The notes under the pieces were generated by a model, which searched no databases, was not told where the DNA came from, and saw nothing but the letters and a program-made list of their open reading frames with translations. A stretch of 64,000 nt of DNA, taken from NCBI RefSeq assembly GCF_012221945.1, contig NZ_CP032549.1, positions 2,914,001-2,978,000 of the forward strand, in the 5' to 3' direction. Source of the DNA: Glutamicibacter mishrai (lineage in GTDB: Bacteria > Actinomycetota > Actinomycetes > Actinomycetales > Micrococcaceae). Position numbers and translations under genes: made by a program. Each line of letters starts with the position of its first letter. Position 1 is the first letter of the stretch. Positions 1 through 8,311 of the stretch are shown here, piece by piece.

Positions 1-138
1 ATCGAGGTGCTATCGGGCCGCGATCCTCATCATATTGTCGAGGCCCAATTCAAGTCCTTTGCACGAGCACTGCGCGAAGCTGTCGAGTTCGACGAACGCA
101 TGGGCGACAAGATTCCATCCACGAAGGGTGCACTGTAA
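1..138 (+). CDS. hisB: Imidazoleglycerol-phosphate dehydratase, C-terminal end (partial)
   Basis: The window opens inside this gene; only the last 45 residues are present. They contain [18 protein letters not shown], the C-terminal HisB signature whose two adjacent histidines and glutamate bind the catalytic manganese. HisB dehydrates imidazole glycerol phosphate to imidazole acetol phosphate in histidine synthesis. The stop codon TAA directly abuts the GTG start of hisH, so the two are translated from one message and are probably coupled. The N-terminal portion lies outside the window. Confidence 0.93.
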   Translation: MEVLSGRDPHHIVEAQFKSFARALREAVEFDERMGDKIPSTKGAL

Positions 139-774
139 GTGGAAAAGAAAAATGTAGTTGTTCTCGACTACGGTTCGGGCAACGTCCGTTCTGCGGTACG
201 AGCGCTGGAAGCCGCAGGTGCGTCGGTTGAACTGACCGCGGACCCAGAGAAGGTCATGAACGCTGATGGGCTCGTTGTCCCCGGTGTTGGCGCCTACGCC
301 TCGGTGATGGAACAGCTGACCAAGATTGGCGCACTGCGCTGGATCGGCCGGCGCATTGCTGGTGGGCAACCGGTATTGGGAATCTGCGTTGGCCACCAGG
401 TCTTCTTCGAAGAAGGTGTTGAGCACGGAGTCAAGACCGCCGGTATCGGCGAATGGCCCGGCACCGTCGAGCGTCTGAAGTCAGACGTCATCCCGCATAT
501 GGGGTGGAATACCGTTCAGCCGCCAGAAAGCAGCAAGCTATTCGCCGGCGTTGAGAACGAGCGTTTTTACTTTGTGCACTCCTACGCCGTGCAGAAGTGG
601 GAATTCGATGTGACTCAGCCAGCGATGACTCCACCGCAGGTTACGTGGAGCACCCATGGGACGCCTTTTGTCGCGGCAGTGGAAAACGGCCCGCTCTCGG
701 CGGTGCAGTTCCACCCGGAAAAATCCGGGGAAGCCGGCGCGCAGCTTCTGCGCAACTGGCTGGGCACCCTGTAA
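139..774 (+). CDS. hisH: Imidazole glycerol phosphate synthase, glutaminase subunit HisH
   Basis: HisH releases ammonia from glutamine and channels it to HisF, which makes imidazole glycerol phosphate and AICAR. The 211 residues match the usual class-I glutamine amidotransferase length. The nucleophile is in GICVGHQ (Cys83) and the other triad members are in FHPEKS (His192, Glu194). VVPGVGAY near residue 47 forms the oxyanion-strand region. The GTG start directly follows the hisB stop, and the first residues ([13 protein letters not shown]) are the conserved family N-terminus. hisF is not in the window. Confidence 0.96.
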   Translation: MEKKNVVVLDYGSGNVRSAVRALEAAGASVELTADPEKVMNADGLVVPGVGAYASVMEQLTKIGALRWIGRRIAGGQPVLGICVGHQVFFEEGVEHGVKTAGIGEWPGTVERLKSDVIPHMGWNTVQPPESSKLFAGVENERFYFVHSYAVQKWEFDVTQPAMTPPQVTWSTHGTPFVAAVENGPLSAVQFHPEKSGEAGAQLLRNWLGTL

Positions 775-776
775 GC

Positions 777-926
777 ATGTGGACCATCGTGCTTGGGTTC
801 GTCGGCGCATTTCTGGCAGGTGGAGCGATCTCGCTCAAAAGCCAGAAGGCCCATATTTCATGGGTTATCGCGCTATGGGTACTCGCGGCTATGAGCATTA
901 TTGCCGCATGGGTCTTGACCCTCTAA
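777..926 (+). CDS. Small two-helix membrane protein in the his operon
   Basis: A 49-residue reading frame begins two bases after the hisH stop and ends 25 bases before priA. It encodes two hydrophobic helices (about residues 2-19 and 28-48) joined by a short basic turn SLKSQKAH, so it should be an inner-membrane hairpin. The tight spacing to hisH and the strongly biased composition suggest a real gene rather than a chance frame. I do not recognise a family and no function can be given. No strong Shine-Dalgarno sequence is visible, so it may be read by translational coupling with hisH. Confidence 0.62.
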   Translation: MWTIVLGFVGAFLAGGAISLKSQKAHISWVIALWVLAAMSIIAAWVLTL

Positions 927-951
927 AAATCATTACTTCACTAAGGACATC

Positions 952-1689
952 ATGAGCGAGCAACCAATTCTCGAACTATTGCCTGCAGTAGACATCGCCG
1001 GGGGACAGGCCGTTCGACTGGTACAGGGCGAGGCCGGATCCGAAACCGGCTACGGCGACCCGCTGGAAGCGGCGCTTTCCTGGCAGAACGCCGGTGCCGA
1101 ATGGCTGCACCTCGTTGACTTGGACGCGGCGTTCGACCGCGGCAGCAACGTCGAGATCGTGCAGCGTATCGCCAAGGAACTGAATATCAAGGTGGAACTC
1201 TCCGGTGGCATCCGCGACGATGCCTCCCTGGACCGCGCCTTGGAATTTGGCGCCACCCGGGTCAACTTGGGCACCGCTGCGCTGGAGAATCCGGAATGGA
1301 CCAAGCAGGCCATTGCCCGCCACGGCGACAAGATCGCAGTGGGCATGGACGTTCGCGGCACCACGTTGTCAGGTCATGGCTGGACCAAAGACGGCGGAGA
1401 CCTGTGGGATGTTCTCGCCCGTCTGGAAGATGCCGGTTGCGCCCGCTATGTCGTCACCGACGTGACCAAAGATGGCACCCTTCGCGGGCCGAACGTGGAT
1501 CTGCTGCGCGAAATCGCCGCCAAGACCAACAAGCCTGTTGTCGCCTCCGGCGGCATCTCATCGCTCGAGGATCTCCGTGTCCTGCGTGAACTTGTGCCTG
1601 AAGGAATCGAAGGAGCCATCATGGGCAAGGCTCTGTACTCCGGTCAATTCACCTTGCAAGAAGCATTGGACGTCGCTGGGCGTCGCTAG
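952..1689 (+). CDS. priA: Phosphoribosyl isomerase A (HisA/TrpF dual function)
   Basis: A 245-residue (beta-alpha)8 barrel that isomerises ProFAR for histidine synthesis; in actinobacteria the same enzyme usually also does the TrpF step of tryptophan synthesis. Catalytic aspartates are seen at Asp14 ([10 protein letters not shown]) and Asp174 ([10 protein letters not shown]). The phosphate-binding segments ELSGGIRDD and VVASGGISS are intact. The loop [16 protein letters not shown] is of the PriA type. It is the last gene of the his transcript here, since a strong hairpin follows. The dual activity is inferred from the lineage and not shown by sequence alone. Confidence 0.94.
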   Translation: MSEQPILELLPAVDIAGGQAVRLVQGEAGSETGYGDPLEAALSWQNAGAEWLHLVDLDAAFDRGSNVEIVQRIAKELNIKVELSGGIRDDASLDRALEFGATRVNLGTAALENPEWTKQAIARHGDKIAVGMDVRGTTLSGHGWTKDGGDLWDVLARLEDAGCARYVVTDVTKDGTLRGPNVDLLREIAAKTNKPVVASGGISSLEDLRVLRELVPEGIEGAIMGKALYSGQFTLQEALDVAGRR

Positions 1690-1703
1690 ATTCGCCAAGC
1701 CAC

Positions 1704-1752
1704 ACAATTGACGGTTTGAAAGCCCAACGGCTTTCAAACCGTCAATTGTTTT
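1704..1752 (+). terminator. Rho-independent terminator after priA
   Basis: A perfect 21-bp stem (ACAATTGACGGTTTGAAAGC plus one more C, then its complement) with a four-base CAAC loop, followed by TTTT. It closes the his operon. Confidence 0.9.
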
Positions 1753-1909
1753 CTGAAGCAGGAACAACGTCCAACCGTTACCGATTCCTCTGTTCCCTGC
1801 AGAATGACGCAAAAAAGATCTGAAACACCTTGACGGTGGTGTTCAAGCTCATGAGAGAAGAACCAACTCTTCCCTCCACCAGACCCAAAACCACCGATAG
1901 CATGGATGT

Positions 1910-2791
1910 ATGAGTACGGAGCATTCTGAATCAGCGCCAAAACGCCACCTGCCAGGACATATTGTCGCGGCACTGGCTCAGGCCGGTTCACCCGCCGACT
2001 CTGCTGGACAGAGCTGGGATGGCCGCGACCTCAGCGGCGAAGGCAACCCGCTGCACAACTTCGACAAGGACGACGGCAGCGCCGACGCTCCAACCATGAC
2101 CGCCCTCGCGCGACTGCGCGAAGGCAAAGGCTCTGAAACCGAAGTCCACAAGGCCCTGGCCACCGCGCGAGTATTCGTAGCCGTCGTGGCACAACTGGGT
2201 GAAGAAGCCATGACCGATCACGGATTCGCCTCGGACAAGGAAGCCGACATGGCGCTGGTGAAAATCAAAGCACCGGACGGACGCATGGCGCTTCCGGTCT
2301 TTACCACCGTCGAACGCCTGCAAGCCTGGCACAAGGAAGCTCGTCCAGTGGCGGTCTTCGCTCCGCGAGCCGCGCTGTCGGCAGTCAGCGAAGAATGCCA
2401 GCTGCTGGTACTCGACCCGGGCAGCGACTTCACCTTTGTCCTGCGACGACCGGGGGTCTGGAACCTCGCCAAACAGGTCGACTGGATTCCGAGCTATCAG
2501 AACCAGCAGATCGCCAATCTCGTGCAAGATGCCACCGAAGGCTTTAGCCAACTGCAGGCCGTGCAGCTGGCCCCCGGCAGGGGAGTAGGCTCAAGATCAC
2601 GGGACGGCCAGATGGTTCCAGGCGGTGGCTCCGGACCGGAACTTAATTTGCAGTTTGTTTTCGCACCGGGAACAAGCCAGAACCAAGCGCAGGAAATTAC
2701 CAGCGCAATTCAGGGACGCTTGTCCCAGAACACTGAATTCACTGAAGCAGTGGATTCTCTAGAACTCAGTTTGCACAGCGCGCCAAGTTAA
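1910..2791 (+). CDS. SseB family protein
   Basis: A 293-residue soluble protein resembling the SseB-type family found next to priA in many actinobacteria. The conserved core is recognisable: an N-terminal half with MALVKIKAPDGRMALPVFTT (about residues 113-132) and RPVAVFAPRAALSA, then FTFVLRRPGVWNLAKQ (about 174-189). The first 70 residues are polar and probably disordered. No catalytic residues or membrane segments are visible, and the biological role is unknown. The ATG at 1910 is the first start after the upstream terminator. The downstream MFS gene follows within 41 bases, so the two may be cotranscribed. Confidence 0.8.
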   Translation: MSTEHSESAPKRHLPGHIVAALAQAGSPADSAGQSWDGRDLSGEGNPLHNFDKDDGSADAPTMTALARLREGKGSETEVHKALATARVFVAVVAQLGEEAMTDHGFASDKEADMALVKIKAPDGRMALPVFTTVERLQAWHKEARPVAVFAPRAALSAVSEECQLLVLDPGSDFTFVLRRPGVWNLAKQVDWIPSYQNQQIANLVQDATEGFSQLQAVQLAPGRGVGSRSRDGQMVPGGGSGPELNLQFVFAPGTSQNQAQEITSAIQGRLSQNTEFTEAVDSLELSLHSAPS

Positions 2792-2831
2792 TCTCGGCGG
2801 GCTCCTTGAAACAGTAAGGAACAGTTCGGGC

Positions 2832-4169
2832 ATGAAAAGCTATTGGCAGATTTTGCGTCAGCCGCAGATCGCGATGCTGCTGCTTATCGGCATGATTGCC
2901 CGACTTCCGCACTCCGCGCTGAGCATGCTCCTGCTGCTTCATCTGGTCAACCACCTCGGCCAGAGCTGGGTCTCGGCCGGCTTGGTGACCGCGCTGATGA
3001 CCCTCGGCATCGCCATCGGCGCCCCGTGGCGTGGAGCGCGCGTAGACGCCTGGGGATTGCGCAGGGCTATGCTGCCCTCGGTCATCGTTGAAACCTTCGT
3101 ATGGTGCACCGTTCCGCACGTACCCCTCGTCTGGGTCTATCCGCTGGCCTTCGTCGGCGGTCTCTTCGCACTTCCCGTATTCTCCGTGGTGCGCACAGCG
3201 CTTGGCATCATGACCACCGGCGAGCAACGTCGGACCGCCTTCGCCCTGGATGCCACGGCCACGGAGCTGGTGTTCATTGTCGGACCGGCCACAGCTGGCG
3301 TCGTCGCCACGCAGATCAGCAGCGTTATCGGACTGAGCGTCATCGGCGTCACCGCCTCAATGGCCGGCTTGGCCTTGATGCTTTTGAACCCGCCCACGCG
3401 AAGCGATGACCCTAAAGCCATCGCCATGCAGGCCAACGCCCACGAAGAACGCCTGGGCGCGGAGGCCAGCTTCATCGCTGCCGCGCCGATGGGTGTGCAG
3501 GAAGTCGAAGGCGAACTGATTGTCGCCGGCTGGAAATCGGCCCGCGCCAGGATCAAGAAACGCGGCCGGGCTTTCAAGAGCCGGTTCAGCTGGATCAGCG
3601 CCTCCGTCTTGGCGGTATTCATCGCTTCTGCCGGGGCAGGCATGTTGCTCACCGGGACCGAGGTGGCGATTGTCGCCGAGCTTGATGCGGCCATGCAAAG
3701 CCACCGGCTGGGATTGGTGTTCTTCTTCTGGTGCGGGGCCTCGCTGATCGGCGGTCTGATCTATGGCTCCATGAAGCGTGTCATTTCGCCGCTGCTCCTG
3801 CTGTTGTTCATGGCGATTCTGACGATCCCGATGTACTTCGCCTGGGATACCTGGTCGCTGGCCCTGTTCTCCGCGTTGCCAGGTTTCCTCTGCGCGCCAA
3901 CGCTCTCGGCCGCCTCGGAATGGCTCACCGATCTGGTGGCTGAGAAGCGCCGCGGCGAGGCCATGGGCTGGTACGGATCGGCGATGACCGCAGGCACCGC
4001 CTTGGGTTCACCGGTCACCGGGTTGTTCGTAGACAAGGTGGGCCCGGCTTATGCCTTTGTCGGTATTGGCATCATGGCGGCCATCGTGGTGTTGGCAGCC
4101 TTGGTATCGCAGCAAATTCGCCGTCGCGTGCGCCGGTCGCGTCGCCAGCGTTGGGAAACCACGGCCTAG
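2832..4169 (+). CDS. MFS transporter
   Basis: A 445-residue integral membrane protein with about twelve hydrophobic segments split by a polar central loop at about residues 183-255. The loop after the second helix (GAPWRGARVDAWGLRRAM) is the MFS motif-A region, and GWYGSAMTAGTALGSPVTG fits the helix-11 region. Such proteins move small molecules across the inner membrane, often as proton-coupled exporters, but the substrate cannot be read from sequence. The C-terminus is strongly basic (RRRVRRSRRQR). The stop overlaps the end of the convergent acetyltransferase gene by four bases. Confidence 0.82.
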   Translation: MKSYWQILRQPQIAMLLLIGMIARLPHSALSMLLLLHLVNHLGQSWVSAGLVTALMTLGIAIGAPWRGARVDAWGLRRAMLPSVIVETFVWCTVPHVPLVWVYPLAFVGGLFALPVFSVVRTALGIMTTGEQRRTAFALDATATELVFIVGPATAGVVATQISSVIGLSVIGVTASMAGLALMLLNPPTRSDDPKAIAMQANAHEERLGAEASFIAAAPMGVQEVEGELIVAGWKSARARIKKRGRAFKSRFSWISASVLAVFIASAGAGMLLTGTEVAIVAELDAAMQSHRLGLVFFFWCGASLIGGLIYGSMKRVISPLLLLLFMAILTIPMYFAWDTWSLALFSALPGFLCAPTLSAASEWLTDLVAEKRRGEAMGWYGSAMTAGTALGSPVTGLFVDKVGPAYAFVGIGIMAAIVVLAALVSQQIRRRVRRSRRQRWETTA

Positions 4170-4723
4170 TTCTGCACCCTCCCGGCGACGCGCGAGTACA
4201 TGTACATGTCCTTGGGGTCGTTGCCGACCAGCTCCCAGCCGCGCAACAACCCTTCGCGTTGGAACCCGCAGCGCTCGGCAGTGCGCCAGGAGCCTTCGTT
4301 CCACGGTTCGACGTACAGCTCGATACGGTGGATGCCCGGATATTCCAGAGCCCAATCCGCGAGGGTGCGCAGCGCGCAGCTGGCAATGCCTTGCCGGCGA
4401 TGCTCCGGTCCCACCCAGTAGCCGATGCTTGCCCGTCCGTGGCGGGCATCGTGGAACCACAGCCCGATCTGCCCGACAGCCTGTTCGGTGGCCGAATCCG
4501 CTATGGCGAAGGAGTATCCGGTTCCGTCCGTGGTCCTGCTCCATTGGCGGTGGATGAAGTCAACGCATTGTTGATGCTCGCCCTGCGGGGGCACGGTGGT
4601 GATCTGCGTGATGTAGGAATCCGTGGAAGCCTGCTTGATGAGCGGGATGTCCTGAAGGGAAAACGGGCGCAAATAATAGGGCGTTGCCTTCAAGACTGGC
4701 TGCTCGATCAGTTCCATGGGCAC
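4166..4723 (-). CDS. GNAT family N-acetyltransferase (RimJ/RimL-like)
   Basis: A 185-residue acetyl-CoA-dependent acetyltransferase. The cofactor-binding motif A is seen in IGYWVGPEHRRQGIASCALR, and the N-terminal YYLRPFSLQDIPLIKQAS and later HRIELYVEPWNEGSWRTAE match the RimJ/RimL branch, which acetylates protein N-termini or small amines. The acceptor is unknown. The gene converges on the MFS gene with a four-base overlap and stands alone on the minus strand, with its own promoter presumably just beyond 4723. Confidence 0.85.
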   Translation of the reverse strand: MPMELIEQPVLKATPYYLRPFSLQDIPLIKQASTDSYITQITTVPPQGEHQQCVDFIHRQWSRTTDGTGYSFAIADSATEQAVGQIGLWFHDARHGRASIGYWVGPEHRRQGIASCALRTLADWALEYPGIHRIELYVEPWNEGSWRTAERCGFQREGLLRGWELVGNDPKDMYMYSRVAGRVQN

Positions 4724-4783
4724 AACATTAGCCCGAAGAACTCAGTTTGCTGGACACCTGGGAACTGTGTGATTTTAAAGAAC

Positions 4784-4816
4784 CATGGGCCCGCTCCCGA
4801 AGGAGTCGAGCCCATG
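4784..4816 (-). terminator. Terminator after the DUF1844 gene
   Basis: CATGGGC pairs with GCCCATG, with further inner pairs around a CGAA loop. On the minus strand the hairpin is followed by a T-rich run (GGTTCTTTAAAAT), placing it 33 bases downstream of the DUF1844 stop. Confidence 0.65.
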
Positions 4817-4848
4817 ATGTTAATCTCTTAAAAAACTAGTTTGATTGC

Positions 4849-5214
4849 TTAGTTGACAGCGCCGGTGAACTTTTCGCCTGGGCCCTTGCCTGGTGCGTCA
4901 GGGATCAACGAGGCTTCGCGGAATGCCAGCTGCAGGCTGCGCAGGCCATCGCGCAACGGTGCGGCGTGCTGCGAACCGATCTCAGGTGCGCCCGCGGTGA
5001 CTAGGCCTGCAAGGGCAGTGATGAGCTTGCGTGCTTCGTCCAGATCTTTCAGCTCAGCTGCGTCTTCGCCCTCAGCCAGACCACATTTAACGGCGGCCGC
5101 GCTCATCAGGTGAACAGCTGCGGTGGTGATGATTTCTACTGCCGGAACTTCGGCGATGTCGCGCACCTGCTGGTCGACGAGGTGCTGATGCGAGTTGGTG
5201 TCTTCGGTACTCAT
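4849..5214 (-). CDS. DUF1844 domain-containing protein
   Basis: A 121-residue protein whose core, DIAEVPAVEIITTAAVHLMS followed by AAAVKCGLAE, is the signature of DUF1844, a small actinobacterial family of unknown function. I start it at the ATG giving MSTEDTNSHQHLV because family members begin close to this point; an upstream ATG at 5259 would add 15 unconserved residues. It lies divergent from infC, as in related genomes. No catalytic or membrane features are seen. Confidence 0.85.
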   Translation of the reverse strand: MSTEDTNSHQHLVDQQVRDIAEVPAVEIITTAAVHLMSAAAVKCGLAEGEDAAELKDLDEARKLITALAGLVTAGAPEIGSQHAAPLRDGLRSLQLAFREASLIPDAPGKGPGEKFTGAVN

Positions 5215-5509
5215 ACTGCTAAGCTTGTCACAGACCGACTCGATGCCGGTACTTCTCATGACGTCCAGTTAGCTCTGGGCAGGGGATTCGTACTAGTATT
5301 GAGCCATGCAAGTGGAGGCCATCTCCCACCCGCTGTCGCCGTTTCCAGGCTTCCGGGTAATTCGGCAGGAACACCTTCGGGTGATCCCAAGATGCAGGCG
5401 CAATGTTTTGCGCCTTTCGTCGTGTCGTTTCTCTTTGGCCTTCGCCTGCAATCGCAGACGGGGGCCTTCTTCGTTTGCGGTTATGGATTACGAATTTCAG
5501 GAGTGACAC
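5215..5509 (+). promoter_or_regulatory. infC promoter and structured leader with possible leader peptide
   Basis: This 295-base gap between the divergent DUF1844 and infC genes holds a possible -10 box TAGTAT (5294-5299) six bases before an ATG at 5306, which opens a 66-codon frame ending in TGA at 5504-5506. Inside are two hairpins each followed by T-rich sequence. The first, at 5397-5414, is GGCGCAA-TGTT-TTGCGCC, then TTTCGTCGTG. The second, at 5437-5466, pairs GGCC, CG and CTGC with GCAG, CG and GGCC around AATC, then TTCTTCGTTT. This looks like an attenuator-type leader. The promoter and the leader peptide are inferences. Confidence 0.5.
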
Positions 5510-6193
5510 ATCAGCGATCCACGCATTAATGAGCGCATTCGCGTGCCAGAGGTACGTCTCGTCGGCCCCAATGGTGAGCAGGTAGGCATCGTCCGCATCG
5601 AGGACGCGCTTCGTTTGGCTCACGAGTCCGATCTGGACTTGGTCGAGGTGGCACCCAACGCCAAGCCTCCAGTGTGCAAACTGATGGACTTCGGCAAGTA
5701 CAAGTACGAAGCCGCTGTCAAGGCTCGCGAAGCTCGTAAGAACCAGACCAACACGGTCTTGAAGGAAGTTCGCTTCCGCCTGAAGATTGATACTCACGAC
5801 TACGAGACCAAGGTTGGGCACGCGTTGCGCTTCCTGGGCGCTGGCGACAAGGTGAAAGCCATGATCCAGTTCCGCGGTCGTGAACAGCAGCGTCCAGAGA
5901 TGGGTATCCGCTTGCTGGAAAAGTTTGCAGCAGACGTAGCTGAGGTTGGAATCATCGAGTCCAGCCCGCGCATTGATGGCCGAAATATGGTCATGGTTGT
6001 TGGTCCGCTGAAGAACAAGGCAGAGGCTCGCCGCGAACAGCAGCAGAAGTCCGGTGGCCGTAACTCGGCCAAGCGCAAGATCCGCACCGACGCTCCAGCT
6101 GAGACCGAGGGCCAGAACGTCGCAGCAGCTATGGATGACGAAGCCCGCGCCAAGTTGGAGCAGGCTCGCCAAGCAGCTGAAGGCGACGCCTAG
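5510..6193 (+). CDS. infC: Translation initiation factor IF-3, AUC start
   Basis: IF-3 binds the 30S subunit and checks the start codon and initiator tRNA. The conserved N-terminus [19 protein letters not shown] starts at ATC 5510, six bases after the Shine-Dalgarno sequence AGGAG (5499-5503). An in-frame TGA at 5504-5506 rules out any earlier start, and the next usable start (GTG 5543) would delete 11 conserved residues. infC is known in other bacteria to use rare start codons for autoregulation. The 227 residues include both IF-3 domains and a basic then acidic tail from about residue 170 that is longer than in E. coli. Confidence 0.93.
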   Translation: MSDPRINERIRVPEVRLVGPNGEQVGIVRIEDALRLAHESDLDLVEVAPNAKPPVCKLMDFGKYKYEAAVKAREARKNQTNTVLKEVRFRLKIDTHDYETKVGHALRFLGAGDKVKAMIQFRGREQQRPEMGIRLLEKFAADVAEVGIIESSPRIDGRNMVMVVGPLKNKAEARREQQQKSGGRNSAKRKIRTDAPAETEGQNVAAAMDDEARAKLEQARQAAEGDA

Positions 6194-6204
6194 CCAAGCC
6201 TGTT

Positions 6205-6235
6205 GGGCTTTCGAGCCCGTCACCGTTTACGGTGA
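6205..6235 (+). promoter_or_regulatory. Two adjacent hairpins between infC and rpmI
   Basis: GGGCT-TTCG-AGCCC (6205-6218) is followed at once by TCACCGT-TT-ACGGTGA (6220-6235). No T-run follows, so these look more like RNA processing or protein-binding elements than a terminator. Binding by L20, which represses its own operon in other bacteria, is possible but not shown. Confidence 0.4.
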
Positions 6236-6360
6236 AGGATCTTCTCGCAAGGAAGATTCAACTACAAGAGAACAACAGCGGTCACCTTAAATGGGGCCCG
6301 CTTCGGATGATCCCCACGCGGTAATTTCGCCGCGTGGAGCACGTAAGGAGAACGGCAGCT

Positions 6361-6555
6361 ATGCCGAAGTTCAAGACTCACAGTGGCGCCAAGAAGCGCT
6401 TCAAGCTCACCGGTAGCGGTAAGCTCGCTCGCCAGCAGGCCAACCGTCGCCACTACCTGGAGCACAAGTCCTCGCGCGTTACCCGTCGCCTGGCTTCTGA
6501 CCAGATCGTCGCTAAGGCCGATGTAAAGACCATCAAGCGGATGCTGGGCCTCTAA
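6361..6555 (+). CDS. rpmI: 50S ribosomal protein L35
   Basis: A 64-residue basic protein of the large ribosomal subunit. The N-terminus [20 protein letters not shown] and the end [10 protein letters not shown] are typical L35. The ATG is preceded by the strong Shine-Dalgarno sequence AAGGAG. It sits between infC and rplT in the standard infC-rpmI-rplT operon. Confidence 0.98.
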   Translation: MPKFKTHSGAKKRFKLTGSGKLARQQANRRHYLEHKSSRVTRRLASDQIVAKADVKTIKRMLGL

Positions 6556-6659
6556 GCTCTCCCTTTCGCAATTCGGGGAAGCAATACCCCACCACCCATA
6601 GATTTCTCCCATCTCGCAAAACCGCGAGCACTGGGGAACTGACTTGAAGGAGTACACAC

Positions 6660-7298
6660 GTGGCACGTGTGAAGCGGGCAGTAAACGCCCACAAGAAGCG
6701 TCGCGTCGTTCTGGAACGCGCAAAGGGTTACCGCGGTCAGCGTTCGCGCCTGTACCGTAAGGCCAAGGAGCAGCTGCTCCACTCGTTCGTTTACAGCTTC
6801 AACGACCGCCGTAAGCGCAAGGGTGACTTCCGTCGCCTCTGGATCCAGCGCATCAACGCTGCATCCCGCGCCAACGGCATGACCTACAACCGTCTGATCC
6901 AGGGTCTGAAGGCTGCTGAGATCGAGGTTGACCGCCGCATGCTGGCCGAGCTGGCTGTATCGGACTCCAACGCATTCGCAACCCTGGTTAAGGTTGCAAA
7001 GGAAGCTCTTCCAGCTGACGTCAACGCTCCACGCGCTGCTGCTGAGGTTGCTGCTCCAAAGGCTCCTAAGGCTGCTGCTAAGTCCGTTGAGGGCGAAGGC
7101 GTTATCAAGGCTGTTGAAGGCCAGGACGCTCCTGAGGGCTTCGTTATCAAGGGCAACGCTGGCTCGAACAAGTACCACGTTCCAGGCTCGACCTGGTACG
7201 AGCAGACCGAAGCTGAATTCTGGTTCAACTCGGTTGAAGCAGCTAAGGCTGCTGGCTTCGAACCAGCTGGTGGAGAATCCCGCCAGCAGATGAAGTAA
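6660..7298 (+). CDS. rplT: 50S ribosomal protein L20 with extra C-terminal domain
   Basis: Residues 1-118 are a complete L20 ([42 protein letters not shown]), needed early in 50S assembly. The protein is 212 residues, against about 120 in most bacteria. An Ala/Pro/Lys linker (about 119-145) leads to a separate C-terminal domain (about 155-206) with [24 protein letters not shown] and AAKAAGF. This resembles the small 'sunset'-type domain found appended to various actinobacterial proteins; that link is from memory. The start is GTG with a good GAAGGAG upstream. The extension is in frame with no sign of a frameshift. Confidence 0.95.
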   Translation: MARVKRAVNAHKKRRVVLERAKGYRGQRSRLYRKAKEQLLHSFVYSFNDRRKRKGDFRRLWIQRINAASRANGMTYNRLIQGLKAAEIEVDRRMLAELAVSDSNAFATLVKVAKEALPADVNAPRAAAEVAAPKAPKAAAKSVEGEGVIKAVEGQDAPEGFVIKGNAGSNKYHVPGSTWYEQTEAEFWFNSVEAAKAAGFEPAGGESRQQMK

Positions 7299-7345
7299 AT
7301 CTTTTCTCCCTTTGAGCTAAAGCTCAGGTAGGACAGATCACACCG

Positions 7346-7390
7346 ATGGGTGGGTCCCGCGATCACGTGGAACCCACCCATTAGTGTTTC
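7346..7390 (+). terminator. Terminator after rplT
   Basis: ATGGGTGGGT pairs perfectly with ACCCACCCAT (7346-7381) around a 17-base loop and is followed by a T-containing tract (TAGTGTTTC). It ends the infC operon. Confidence 0.75.
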
Positions 7391-7408
7391 TACCGGTATT
7401 CTCGAAGT

Positions 7409-8308
7409 ATGAGCAGTTTTTCCGCTGAAGTGATGACCAACCCCCGTGCCGAACGAGTCAAGTCGGTCGCCCGGCTTGCCAACCGCAAGGGACGTGAAGC
7501 CACAGGGGAATTCCTCGTCGAAGGCCCGCAGGCAGTGCGCGAAGCGCTCAAGGCGCATCTGGACGACGACAACCTCGTGCAGGCCGTCTATGTTGTCGGA
7601 GGATTCCTCGAAAGCCACGACGAGTTCGCGGAACTGCTCGATCAAACACAGGTGCCAACACGCATCGTCACCGGCGAAGTGCTGCATGCCATGGCCGACA
7701 CCCAGACCCCACAGGGGATTCTCGCCGTTGCCGCGATCGCCCAGCCGCAACTGAGCGAAGTGCTCGCCGCCAAACCGCGGCTCATCGCAGTCCTGTGCCG
7801 GGTCCAGGACCCCGGAAACGCCGGCACGGTGCTCCGCGCCGCAGACGCCGCCGGAGCCGACGCCGTCATCCTGACCAAGGGCAGCGTCGACATCTATAAC
7901 CCGAAGGCCGTGCGCTCCACGGTCGGATCGCTTTTCCACCTGCCGGTGCTGAACAACATCGAATTCGACCACCTGATCGAGGCGGCGAAAACCACCGGTA
8001 ACCAAATCCTCGCCGCCGACGGCTACGGAGCCTTGAACCTGGACTCGTTGCAGGACGCCGCGGTATTGCGCGCCCACCAGCCGGCCGCTGAGGCCCAGGC
8101 CCCCGAAGGCCAGCCGGTCCTTGAAGCGCCCACGCTATGGCTCTTCGGCAATGAAGGACAGGGCCTAGATGACAACGAAAAACAGGCGGCTGACCATGCA
8201 GTGGCGGTTCCGCTCTACGGCGTAGCCGAGTCGCTGAATGTTGGCACCGCCGCGACCGTGTGCCTCTACGCCTCGGCACGAGCCCAGCACACGGCAAAGC
8301 AGGGCTAG
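7409..8308 (+). CDS. TrmH/SpoU-family RNA 2'-O-methyltransferase
   Basis: A 299-residue SPOUT methyltransferase that transfers a methyl group from S-adenosylmethionine to ribose in rRNA or tRNA. The three SpoU motifs are present: QDPGNAGTVLRAADAAGAD (133-151), LFGNEGQGLD (about 250-259) and SLNVGTAATVCLYASARA from residue 275. The N-terminal part (VARLANRKGREATGEFLVEG) is the substrate-binding domain common in 23S rRNA enzymes of the TsnR/RlmB type. The target nucleotide cannot be assigned. The Nudix gene follows after three bases, so the two form an operon. Confidence 0.9.
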   Translation: MSSFSAEVMTNPRAERVKSVARLANRKGREATGEFLVEGPQAVREALKAHLDDDNLVQAVYVVGGFLESHDEFAELLDQTQVPTRIVTGEVLHAMADTQTPQGILAVAAIAQPQLSEVLAAKPRLIAVLCRVQDPGNAGTVLRAADAAGADAVILTKGSVDIYNPKAVRSTVGSLFHLPVLNNIEFDHLIEAAKTTGNQILAADGYGALNLDSLQDAAVLRAHQPAAEAQAPEGQPVLEAPTLWLFGNEGQGLDDNEKQAADHAVAVPLYGVAESLNVGTAATVCLYASARAQHTAKQG

Positions 8309-8311
8309 CCT

